From positions 69,590-106,404 of the forward strand of contig CACRSC010000021.1 in assembly GCA_902651635.1 (NCBI GenBank): DNA of 36,815 nucleotides, read 5' to 3'. The notes under the pieces are model-generated. The model worked only from the letters and a program-made list of their open reading frames with translations. It made no database searches and was not told the origin of the DNA. Shown in pieces: positions 20,154 through 30,060 of the stretch; position 1 is the first letter of the stretch; the number at the start of each line of letters is the position of its first letter. The DNA comes from Mastigamoeba balamuthi. Its lineage: Eukaryota > Evosea > Mastigamoebida > Mastigamoebidae. Made by a program: the position numbers and the translations under genes.

Positions 20154-22030
20154 CTACAGAGACGAAACAGCACTCAGGCACGCAGTTAGAATAGTCATTA
20201 CTGCCGCACGTGTACAGTCGCCGACCGCGCCAAAGCTTCCAGCATCGACCTTCTTGCGGAGGCCGAAGCCGGGGTCGGTGTACTTCGTCAGCTTGCCCAG
20301 GTACCACCCGCTCTCCGGGTTCTTCACCAGGCCCTCCAGCTCTCCCACCTTCACCAGCGGCAGCGAGATCTCCACGACCGTCTTGCCGCTGTCCCCGCCT
20401 GTCCCGGGAATCAGGTCGATGTGGAGCACGTCCGCGTCGACGTGCAGGATCCCTGCGATCTCATCCCGCAGCTCCTGGAGCGACGAGCTGTTCAACGGCG
20501 TGTCTGCGCGCCACGAAATTGAGTCTGAGCGATGCCGGTCGCACGAGACGCACCGAACTTGAGGACAACGGTGTCGACCTGCAGAGCGGGGCACTGCCCG
20601 TGCGAGTCTGTGCAGTTGACAGTGCACCACCTGCACCGCCCGGTCGCTCTGCACGAGAAGAAGTCCATCGCAGCGCAGCTGCACTGGGGCCCCTCGACGC
20701 ACGACGAGTCGCACCACGAGCACACGTGTGTCGTGTTGGACGCCAGGCACTCAGCCCTCGCGGTGATGTTCGCGCATGACGGGCACTCGGACCCGCAGTG
20801 TGAACCGCACCACGAGCACCCTTGGGGATCACTGGAGGCCAGGCACTCGGAGCTGGTCGATATGTTGGCGCACTTGGGGCACTGCGACTGCGGCCTGCAG
20901 TAGGACCCGCACCACGAGCACGCATGGACCACATTGGACGCCAGGCACTCGTCCCTCGTAGGGATATTCCTGCACTCGGGGCACTGGCCTTGTGGTCTGC
21001 AATAGGACCCACACCACGAGCACGCATGCGCGTCGGATGCCAGGCACTCATCCCTTTGAGCGATGTTTGCGCACTCGGGGCACTGGCCCTGTGGTCTGCA
21101 GGAGGTCCCGCACCACGAGCACACGTGCGTCGTGTTGGACGCCCTGCACTCGGCCCTCGTCGTGAAGTTGGAGCACGTGGGGCACTCGCCCTCCTCCCTG
21201 CAGTACGCCCCGCACCAGTTGCATCCAGAGCCGGGCGCGATGCACTCTTCGGGGCCGCTGATTTCGCTGCAGCGCCTGAGGTACCGGTGGCACGCGAAGG
21301 CGACCCCGTTGAGCCCCGTGCGGGTGTGGGGCTCGAACTTTGTCTGGACTTGCGTTCTGAGCCCCGCAATGGCAGTGCCGTTGGGGCACCACATGTCGCC
21401 CACCCAGTCCCCGTGCGTCGTCCTGCGCTCGACCGTCGTCAGACTGCGCCCCTCGAGGGGACGCTAACACATAGGGGAATGCTCACTTGCCCATGGCCCC
21501 GCTGGACCACGAGTTGCCCAGCCTGTCCTTGCAGAAAAACTTCAGCTGGTTGGCCGCGGTGTTGGAGCTCGCTAAGCTTTGGGCCGGTTGCCACCGCAGC
21601 GTGAACCCCACCGCAAAGTACTTTCGGCGCGTTTTCGACACGGAAACCGCCGACAATTCGTCTTTGAGTTTTGTTGAACTGAGCGAAGGGGGAGAGGAGT
21701 CCGCACGTCGTCGGGGCACAGGACGGGGTCGTCCCAGGTGCCGTCGGTGCCCTCGAGCGACGTGGGGCCGCTGGGGAGACCCTCTCGTGTGCTGTTGAGG
21801 GGCGACTGGCAGTAGAGCGCGATGGCGTTGAGCGCCGAGGTGGTGCCGGCTGGTGAGTCGCCCGCCGACCTGGTGCACATGCCCACAGCCAGGGCTCCGT
21901 TGGGGCACAGGTCCCAGTCGCCCCAGTCGCCCCACTTGCCCGTGAAGTTGATGGTAGGCATCGGCTTGGCTGCGCTGCCGAGCGCGAGGGCGGCCCAGAG
22001 GCTGAGTACGAGAACGGCTGTCGTGGACAT
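20154..22030 (-). CDS. Secreted protein with VMO-I-type domain and seven PSI-like Cys repeats
   Basis: Exons 22030-21707, 21620-21487, 21443-20554 and 20503-20154 join in frame to 565 aa. A signal peptide (TAVLVLSLWAALALGSAA) precedes a vitelline-membrane-outer-layer-I-like region: WGDWGDWDLCPNG, TSALNAIALYC, YFAVGFTLRW, then HGDWVGDMWCPNG and GLNGVAFACHRY, the repeated CP-G and ALN-I-C pattern of that beta-prism fold. Residues about 210-437 hold seven repeats of the type C..N-t..-EClas...CSWCgs-C, resembling PSI (plexin-semaphorin-integrin) modules. The C-terminal part (about 450-540) is a small unidentified domain, and the end (AAVMTILTACLSAVSS) is hydrophobic enough to be a weak GPI-anchor signal or membrane tail. 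I ended the gene at the stop at 20154; a further intron and exon near 19993-20200 cannot be excluded. Likely cell-surface or secreted, possibly carbohydrate binding. Confidence 0.7.
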
Positions 22031-22095
22031 CAACAGTCAACTTCACTGCGGTTGTGCAGGCGATTGTGAGCAAAACTGACGGAAAGAGAGACGAA

Positions 22096-22101
22096 ATATC
22101 T
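22096..22101 (-). promoter_or_regulatory. AGATAT motif upstream of the VMO-I/PSI gene
   Basis: Minus-strand TAAGATATTTCG with its core 71 nt upstream of the ATG at 22030. Confidence 0.45.
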
Positions 22102-22480
22102 TATCAGTGGGTGAGAGGCGTGCGAGAGATGATGCCACACATACACCAAAGAAACTGAGACAAATCCCAGAAGAGCCCAGTGTTCACCGACTGTGCGCCA
22201 TTCTTACTCGTCATCACAAGGCCGCATCCCGTGGATGACCGTAACCGGAGCTGCCCCCCGTTGCACCACCCACTGCCACTGCAACGGCATCGTTGGCAGC
22301 TCTCCAGGAGCGCCGTCGCATTCGCTCGGCGTATTGCCGTTAGCGGCACTGCGCGAGAGCCACAGTAGAAGGCACACAGCAGCCACGGCCGCTTGACACA
22401 CAAGACCGAAGGTACATTGCGCTGATGGAAGGGGGAAGCACAGCCGGGAAGAGAAGACGCCTGCTTCGCGTACAAGCCCT
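22102..22480. other. Intergenic between VMO-I/PSI promoter and Sec5 3' end
   Basis: No gene, RNA or repeat recognised. It must hold the Sec5 3' untranslated region and upstream control of the VMO-I/PSI gene. Confidence 0.4.
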
Positions 22481-25400
22481 TCAGTTCTGCTGGAACGACG
22501 AGAAGAGCAGGCGCGTCTTCTGCCTCGCCGTCTCCAGCGCCTGCGCAATGACCGCGCGCGCCTGCGGGCTCTGCAGCATCGCGGGGCCGCAGACCAGCCT
22601 CGCCGCGCCCTCGCCCTCGCCCAGCTGCTGCTTCCGCCTCCGCTGCGCAGGCGACGTCGACGCCCCGGGCTGCGGCGACGGCGACGGCGACGAGCAGCCG
22701 CCAAAGGACGTCAGCGTGCCCAGCAGCGACTTGCACGACGCGGCCAGCGCGACGCTGTCGGGCGACGAGTAGGCGGCGAGCGCCTCGCAGACGAACTCGA
22801 CGTCGGCCGCGAGCTGCACGGCGCCGTTGGCCCCGACGGCGGGCAGCGCCATGGCGGCGTCCTTGAAGGCCTGCAGCGTCTGGACGAGCAAGTCGCTCAT
22901 GACCTCGCCGACGCAGCGCGGCGCCAGCTCGACGACCTGCGCCTGCGCGTTGACTAGCGTCACCAGCGCCTCGTAGACAAAGTCCTGCACGTCCGACGGC
23001 GCCGGCGCGTCGAGCCAGTCCTGCGAGCTCTCGGCGACGGCCTCGCGCAGCGACGCCGAGAGGGCGACGGCGTGGTGCTGTATGTAGCGCCTGCGGACCA
23101 TGCGCTCGAGGTCCTCGACGGTCCTGCGCACCTCGCGGCCCTCCGAGTCGCCCGTCTCGAAGCCCAGCGCGTGCAGGAGGTCCGGGAAGAGCTCCTTGCG
23201 GCAGTAGACGCAGTTGGCCATGACGAGCAGCAGGCGCCGGCCCTCGAGCTCGGGCGGGTGCGGCACCTCGAACGCCAGGTGGTGCAGCGAGTCCACAAAC
23301 TGCGCCGCTGCGCACGCAAAGTCGGTGGCGACCTGCTCCTGCAGCGCGTCGTCGGGCAGCAGCACCGCGTCGAGCAGCTCGAGCAGCCCGTAGACGGTGC
23401 GCCCAAAGTAGCCCGGCAGCGCCGTCTGGCTGTTGGGCAGCACCGCCCAGTCCTCCTGCGAGTGCAGCAGCGCGGCCGTGCTCTTGGCCTCGTCGCAGAC
23501 GCGGCGCACGAAGGCGGCCTTGAGCCTGTCGTGCGCGTCCTCGATGGGGGCGACGGGGCTGTGCGGCAGCAGGTACTTCTCCTCGAGCGTGACGACCGTC
23601 TGGCGCATCTCGAGCAGCACCTGCTGCAGGATCGTGTAGCGCACCATGAGGTCCTCCTCGCCCGTAAGGCCCTCGCCGCCCAGCGGGTCCGGGCCCAGTG
23701 TCTCGCTGTCGACCATGCGCTGGAAGACGTCGGCGACCTTGGACGCGTACGACACGCAGAGGTCGCGCAGCTCCTTGACCATCGCCTCGTGCGGCAGCGC
23801 CTTGAGGTCGTCGACCGACTTGTCGCGCGCGAGGGCCCTGGGCTCCTTGTCCTGCGTCCTGGGCAGCTTCTTGGCCGCCGGCTGCGTCGCTCGGCGCACG
23901 CGCTTGAAGAGGAAGTGCCTGTCGGTCTTGTCGCCCCACTTCTTGTGTATCAGGTACGGCCTGTCGCTCGCGTCGACCTCCTCCTCCACCGTGTCCTTCT
24001 TGTCCCTAAACGTCGTCACCACAAACAACGCGTATTCGGCCTTGGGGTCCACATTCTCCCCCACCGTCTGCACGGCGGGCGCCTCTCAGTGAGCGGCTGC
24101 GGCGGGCATGGGGGTCGGCGTGCCCTGAGGTGCTGGCAGAGGTTGGCAGCGGTCATGTTCCTGAAGACCTTGACGATCGCCGTTGAGTCGTTGTCGAAGT
24201 GCACCCGGACCATCCGCTGCACAGAAGGTGAGCTCCCCAGGCCGCGGGTCGAGTGGGGAGCGTCTGCGGTACGCACGTGCTTCTGCGCTCGGAACTGGCC
24301 CATGAGGGCCGACGGCAGGGCCCCGGGCAGGAACCGCGACCTCCGCTGCTCGGGCTCGACCTCCCCCTGCTCCGACGCCGTCACGAACAGCGCCAGCAGG
24401 TTGTAGTGCTGCGGCAGGTTCCTCACGAGCACCTGCACCCCCCGCCCACACGTCAGCGGCCACTCACTCTCTCCCGACGACCACGGCGACAGTGACAGCG
24501 GGGGGAGCAGCGAGACGGGCCTCGGAGATGTCGCGGACAAACGTGATCTTGGGGTCGACGGCGGCGGTGGCCTTGGGCGCGCGGTCCTCGGTGGCCTTGC
24601 GGTAGGCCGCCTCGGCCTCGTCGAGCTCGCGCTGTATGCGAGCCCTGTGGAAGGCCATGTAGTACTGCAGCGGGTCGCCGTGCTCGCCGGCGCCGAGCTG
24701 CGAGAGGATGCCGACGACGCGGTCGTGCTCGTGGGCCCCGGCCAGCGGGTCCTCGAGGATGCGGTACAGCTGCGCGCGGAACGCGGCCGCGATGGTCTCG
24801 CACTCGGCGAGCACGCGGCGGAAGAGCGAGTTCTGCGCGTTCTCGAGCAGGCTGCGCGCGCGGAAGTACGTCTGCACGGCCTTCTCGTCGTCTCCGCGCG
24901 CGACGGCCTGGCGCAGCGTCGAGGGCAGCCGGAAGATGAACTTGGAGCGGTCCAGCGCGCCGACAGACGCGCGGATGCGCTCGATCTCGCCCTTGCGCGC
25001 GAGCATCAGCTCGAAGACGCGGTTGGCGTCGGCCAGCAGCGCCGCGTACGAGCGGTCGAGCGCCGAGGCGCCCGTGCCGCCGCCGTAGACGACGCCGTCG
25101 TCGCCGACGACGCTCTCGACGACCTGCTCGTGGATCACGTCGATCGTGTCCTTGCAGCTGATGAAGTGGTCGAAGTTGGCCCGCACGAGCTCCTTGATCG
25201 CCTCGCGCTTGTTGTCCAGCCGCCGCGTCAGCGCGTCTGGGGCCCGCACCGGTTATGGCGGGCGCGCTACGCTGCGGGGGGCGGGGGCGAGAGCGGGGCT
25301 GGGGGCGGGTACCGAGCGAGACGACGAGTCTCTTGAAGGGCGTCCGCGAGTGCGCTGCCGTCAGGTAGTCGCGGGGCGCGAACCCCTCGGTCTCGATTCT

Positions 25401-26106
25401 CATCTTCTCTGCGCCAGCGGGTCAGCGGGTCTGGTCCCCCTTGGGCTGCGGGGAACGCACCGTTGGCGCGGAGGACCCGGACCTCGCGGGCGGGGACGAT
25501 GCCCAGCGGGTCGCGGAGGTCGTCGTCCTCGTCGTCGCCCGAGAGCGTCGTGCTGCGCGGCGAGGCGCCCGGGCCAGACGGCGCCGTCGTCGAGACGACC
25601 GTCGTGCTCTTGATCGCGGCCTCCCTGGCCTCGTCCTCGAGGAAAGTCGCGACCTCTGCCCAAGTCTGCGCGTACGCTGGAACGGTCAGCGTTCGGGAAT
25701 CTCAGGGCGGCAGATATCCAGCCAGATTCATCGTCGGCATATCCTGGAATCGCGGAATATCTTGGCATATCGGAAATCGTGCCTTGGGGTCTCCGTCGCC
25801 CTTGCGTGGCGTGATGTAGTCGTCGTCGTCGTCGGCGGAGCTGCCCTCGCTGTCAGCGTCCTTGCGCTTGAGGTCCAGCGGCGGCGGCGCGGTGCGCGAC
25901 GACTTGGTCCCCGACGACGACGGTGGTGACGTCACCGTCAGAACCGACGACGTCGCCGCGCCCGACTCGGCCTGCTGCTTGCGGGGCGTCGTCTGCGCGG
26001 CGGGAGGGGCGCCGCTGGCCGCGGACGGGGCGCGCGAGCGCGAGCGCGAGTGGCTGCTGAGGTCGAAGTCGTCGTCGCTCAGGCTGCTCAGGTCGCTCGC
26101 GGACAT
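22481..26106 (-). CDS. SEC5: Exocyst complex subunit Sec5 (EXOC2) with an internal Ras-association-like domain
   Basis: Seven exons (26106-25783, 25665-25461, 25408-25313, 25236-24521, 24432-24277, 24216-24124, 24067-22481) join in frame to 1,058 aa. Sec5 subunits tether secretory vesicles to the plasma membrane. Family marks: an acidic N-terminus, TWAEVATFLEDE, the vesicle-tether block GFAPRDYLTAAHSRTPFKRL with LTRRLDNKREAIKELV, ANFDHFISCKDTIDVI, and in the C-terminal half LLHSQEDWAVLPNSQTALPG. Residues about 499-587 are different: MVRVHFDNDSTAIVKVF, MTAANLCQHL, YALFVVTTF, LIHKKWGDKTDRHFLFKR. This matches Ras-association (RA) domains of the Grb7/RIAM type. Animal Sec5 binds Ral through an N-terminal Ig-like domain, so this would be an independent small-GTPase link. 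Three of six introns use GC-AG boundaries. I start at the ATG at 26106. Confidence 0.8.
25666..25782 (-). other. Sec5 intron 1 with repeated GATATYCC motifs (GC-AG boundaries)
   Basis: This 117-nt intron begins AAG|GCACGA and ends GCGCAG. On the minus strand it contains several ATAT-centred hexamers (CCGATATGCC, AAGATATTCC, AGGATATGCC, TGGATATCTG), the same core as the promoter motif. It is open in one frame, so retention would insert residues until a stop. Confidence 0.45.
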
Positions 26107-26171
26107 CGGGGGCCGTTGGACCAACAGCGCTGTTGGCGTGCAATCTCAAAATCAAAGATCTAATGCCGAAA

Positions 26172-26177
26172 ATATCT
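26172..26177 (-). promoter_or_regulatory. AGATAT motif upstream of Sec5
   Basis: Minus-strand GAAGATATTTTCGG; core 71 nt upstream of the ATG at 26106. Confidence 0.45.
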
Positions 26178-26393
26178 TCCGACTGTCCGTATCTGCCTGT
26201 GGTTCCCTTTCCCTCCTGGCAATCCTTTCCGTGATGAGTCCGAAACTCACAGTCCCTTTTTTCCTGAAACTGATTCCGATTCCCGGTATGTCGATGCAGC
26301 TACAACAGCTCGATCGCCGCAGGACATCGTGCCTCATCACCTCGCGCAGGTGGCGGCACAGCACCCACAACCCCTATCCCCCCTCTGCAGCAG

Positions 26394-26399
26394 AGATAT
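26394..26399 (+). promoter_or_regulatory. AGATAT motif upstream of the CBM20 coiled-coil gene
   Basis: Plus-strand CAGAGATATCTGG, itself a near palindrome; core 87 nt upstream of the ATG at 26481. Confidence 0.4.
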
Positions 26400-26480
26400 C
26401 TGGCGGGGTCAAATTGATTCTCGAACACGTCACCGCTACGCACACATTACTTTGAACACAAGGGACACCGCAGCGCCTGA

Positions 26481-29400
26481 ATGTCGGACGATCAGCGCGT
26501 TGTCATCCACGCCACCGTCCCCGCCTCCCTCGGCGACCGTCCGCCCCCAGCCCCGCCCCCCTCCGCCCCTCCCCGGCCGCCCTCGCGCGCCCGTGCCGGC
26601 GGCCCCGTCCCCCCAATTCGCTCTCTTTAATTTTCGTCCCCGCAAACCGCAAACGTGTCGCTCCAAACGGCCCACCGACCGCTGACGCCGCCTGGCCGGG
26701 GGTGGGGTGCTCCACGCGCAGACGTCTTCGTCGCGGGCAACGCGTGGGACGAGTGGAGGGCGCGGCAGGAGCTCGAGCGCGAGGGCGGGACGGACGAGGC
26801 GCCGGTGTTCCGCCTCGAGACGAGCGTCAAGCGAGCGTCGACGCTCGAGTTCAAGGTCCTCGCCTCCAAGAGCCCCCGACCCGGGCGCCGCCGTCTGGGA
26901 GAGGTGCGCCTGCTGCAGGGGTGGGGTGGGGGTGGGGGTGGTGGGTGTACCCCGCGTGCGGCCGTTGAGCAACGGGGGGTTGGGTTTTTGTGTGTGCTTT
27001 TTTGCCATTTGGTTTGTTTTCGAATTGAGTCAATTTTCTGCCCGCACATTCTCGCTTATTTCCCTTGTCCGTGTGGCTGTGCTTTGACTGTCTGTATGGA
27101 AATAATGGAATGGTGGCGCCCCCTGTGAGCTGGCCGGGCCCACCAACAACGCGCCGTTACTCGTTTCTCCCCCTCCAAATCGCGTTTGGCTGCGGCGCTG
27201 CTCGCGCGTGCTCACCTCGCGGCGCCCCCTGCAGCACCATGAACCGCTCGCTGAGCTCGCAGCAGCTGGCGCCCGCTGCCGGCGTGGTGGTCGTGGCCGA
27301 GTGCAAGTTCAACGACCCCGTCATCACCGTCAAGGTGCCCTCTCCCATCCCCCCGCATCCCCATCTCCTCCTTCCCCTGGGCGATCTCAACTGTGGGGGC
27401 GCGCACTGGGCAGGCGATGGAGGAGCAGGCCGAGGCCAACGCCAGGCAGGCAGCGGACACGTGGGCGGAGCTCGAGGCGCAGAAGAAGGCGGAGAGCGAG
27501 TCCAAGCACGACGAGGCCCACAACGCCGCCGAGGCCGAGGCCATCCGCAAGGCCGAGGAGGAGGCCCGCCTGGCCGCAGAGGCGCAGGCCGAGGCCAAGC
27601 GCATGGCCGAGGAGGAGGCGCGCCTGGCAGCCGAGGCCGAGGCGAGGCGCGTGGCGGAGGAGGAGGCCCGCCGCAAGGCAGAGGAGGAGGCTCGTCTGGC
27701 CGCCGAGGCCGAGGCTGAGGCCAAGCGACGGGCTGAGGAGGAGGCGCGCCTGGCGGCCGAGGCAGAGGCGAGGCGCGTGGCGGAGGAGGAGGCCCGCCGT
27801 AAGGCCGAGGAGGAGGAGGCACGTCGCAAGGCCGAGGAGGAGGCCCGCCTCGCCGCCGAGGCTGAGGCAAAGCGCAAGGCCGAGGAGGAGGCCCGTCTGG
27901 CGGCTGAGGCCGAGGCGAGGCGTGTCGCGGAGGAAGAGGAGGCGCGCCGCAAGGCCGAGGAGGAGGCCCGTCTGGCGGCTGAGGCACGAAGCCAGGCGCA
28001 AGGCCGAGGAGGAGGAGGAGGCTCGCCGCAGGGCGGAGGAGGCCCGCCTGGCAGCGGAAGCGGAGGCAAGGCGCGTGGCGGAGGAGGAGGCGCGTCGCAA
28101 GGCCGAGGAGGAGGCGAGGCTCGCGGCAGAGGCCGAGGCCCGCCGTGTTGCCGAGGAGGAGGCGCGCCGCAAGGCCGAGGAGGAGGCGAGGCTGGCAGCC
28201 GAAGCAGAGGCCAGGCGTGTCGCCGAGGAAGAAGCGCGCCGTAAGGCAGAGGAGGAGGCTCGCCTGGCGGCGGAGGCCGAGGCAAGGCGCGTGGCGGAGG
28301 AGGAGGCCCGCCGCAAGGCCGAGGAGGAGGCTCGTCTCGCTGCCGAGGCCGAGGCCAAGCGCAAGGCCGAGGAGGAGGCGCGCCGCAAGGCCGAGGCGGA
28401 GGCTCGCCGCATAGCCGAGGAGCTCGAGCGTCAGCGCCTCGCCGCCGAGGCGGAGGCCAAGGCCAGGGCAGAGGAGGAGGCGCGCCTCGCAGCAGAGGCG
28501 GAGGCGAGGCGCAGGGCCGAGGAGGAGGCGCGCCGCAAGGCCGAGGAGGAGGCGAGGCGCAGGGCTGAGGAGGTGGCGCGCCTGGCCGCCGAGGCCGAGG
28601 CCAAGCGCAAGGCCGAGGAGGAGGAGCGCAGGCGCCGCGAGGCCGAGGCCGAGGAGCGCCGCAAGGCCGAGGAGGCGGAGCGTGCCCGCCTCGCTCTCGA
28701 GGCCCGCCACCGCGCGGAGGAGGAGGCTGAGCGCCGTAAGAAGGCCGCAGCAGAGGCCGAGCGCCGCAGGAAGGCCGAGGAGGAGGCCGCTCGCGTCAAG
28801 GCGGAGCAGGAGGCCGAGGCTGCCCGCAAGAAGGCCGAGGAGGAGGAGGCGGCCCGCAAGAAGGCCGAAGCGGAGCGCAAGGCCCGCGAGGAGGAGGCTG
28901 CCCGCAAGAAGGCCGAGGCGGAGCGCAAGGCGCGCGAGGAAGAGGCCGCCCGCAAGAAGGCAGAGGCGGAGCGCAAGGCACGCGAGGAGGAGGCTGCCCG
29001 CAAGAAGGCCGAGGAGGAGGCTGCGCGCAAGGCCCACGAGGAGGAGGAGGCGCGCAAGAAGGCCGAGGCGGAGCGCAAGGCACGCGAGGAGGAGGCCGCC
29101 CGCAAGAAGGAGGCCGAGCGCAAGGCGCGCGAGGAGGAGGCGGCGCGCAAGAAGGCCGAGGCCGAGGCCAAGAAGAAGGCAGCGGCCGAGGAGGCGGCCC
29201 GCAAGAAGGCCGAGGCCGAGGAGGCGCGCGCCAAGGCCGAGGCGGAGAAGAAGAAGGCCGACGAGGAGGCCGCGAGGCGCAGGGCCGAGGCCGAGAAGAA
29301 GCAGGCCGAGGAGGCGGCCAGGCGCAAGCACGAGGCTGAGGAGCGCAGGAAGAGGCAGGAGGCCGAGGCCGAGGAGCGCAGGAAGCAGGAGGAGGCCGAG

Positions 29401-29879
29401 GCCGAGAGGCGCAAGGCCGAGGAGGAGCAGCGCAGGCGCGAGGCCCGCGAGGCGGAGCAGAGGCACAAGGCCGAGCAGGAAGCCAAGGCCGCCCAGAGGA
29501 AGAAGCAGCACGAGGAGGCCGAGCGCGCCAGGAGGGCCGAGGAGGCCGCCGAGCAGAAGAGGGCCGCCGAAGCCCTCGCCGCCAAGCTCAAGGCCGACGA
29601 GGAGTCGAGGCAGAAGGTGCACAGGCCCCTCAACAAATTGAATTCGCGATTCAACATTCAACATTCAATTAACTCGGCGGGGGGAAAAAGGCTGCGCTCA
29701 AGGCCGCCGAGAGGGCTGCGGAGCTCGCGGCCAAGGCGGCGAAGCGCAAGGAGGAGCGCATGGCGGCGTCCAAGACATCACAGAACTCGGGGCTGCCCTA
29801 CACGTCGCTGGCGATGGTTGCTGCGGGCTGCGCTGTTCTGATCGGCGTCGCGGTCGTCGCCCTCAACCGGCACGTCTAG
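26481..29879 (+). CDS. CBM20 starch/glycogen-binding domain on a long charged helix with a C-terminal membrane anchor
   Basis: Five exons (26481-26538, 26722-26903, 27235-27334, 27414-29616, 29691-29879) encode about 909 aa. Residues 1-113 are a CBM20 domain spread over three exons: [37 protein letters not shown] then NRSL, including the aromatic residues that stack on glucan. Residues about 114-870 are a Glu/Ala/Arg/Lys helix built from [23 protein letters not shown] units, a coiled coil or single alpha-helix. The last 62 residues hold one hydrophobic helix (about 888-906) and end RHV, a tail anchor facing the cytosol. There is no signal peptide, so the sugar-binding end should sit in the cytosol on a long arm. 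Two single-base insertions (in CCCCC at 26873-26877 and near 27986) break the frame; removing both restores all phases, so sequencing error is likely. Human STBD1 has a related job with a different layout. Confidence 0.72.
27540..29600 (+). repeat. Coding tandem-like repeats of the charged helix
   Basis: The exon is made of imperfect repeats of GAGGAGGC(C/G)CGC..GCC-type units, giving long spurious ORFs in all other frames on both strands. The first half (27540-28430) repeats a unit of about 22 residues; the second half uses shorter [20 protein letters not shown] units. Expansion and contraction in this region is likely, and assemblers may collapse it. Confidence 0.75.
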
Positions 29880-29998
29880 GCGGACCTCTCCTTTATCCCA
29901 AGGCGAATCGAAACAGTCGATTGTTGTGTTCTCCCGCAAGTCTGCGTTCGGTTTCTTGGAATCACGGTTTGCGTCTTCGACAATTCTTGGTATCTCGT

Positions 29999-30004
29999 AG
30001 ATAT
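29999..30004 (+). promoter_or_regulatory. AGATAT motif upstream of the gene at 30061
   Basis: Plus-strand GTAGATATTTATTCC; core 62 nt upstream of the ATG at 30061, inside a 181-bp intergenic region. Confidence 0.45.
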
Positions 30005-30060
30005 TTATTCCCCCCTCAACTGCCTTCGAAAAGCCAGGTCCGTAACTGCTCGCGGAAAGG

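Larger units (their letters stand above)
26107..26480. promoter_or_regulatory. Divergent intergenic region serving Sec5 and the CBM20 gene
   Basis: 374 bp separate the two start codons, which face away from each other. Each side carries one AGATAT core in its own orientation: 26172-26177 for Sec5 (71 nt from its ATG) and 26394-26399 for the CBM20 gene (87 nt). The stretch between is AT-richer than the genes and has no ORF worth noting. Confidence 0.5.

Noticed and set aside
27157-29664. An 835-residue Leu/Gly-rich minus-strand ORF and several long Arg- or Ser-rich ORFs over the helix exon
   Set aside because: They are shadows of the GC-rich repeat GAGGAGGCC in other frames; they lack any domain and have the low-complexity make-up expected of a mirrored repeat.
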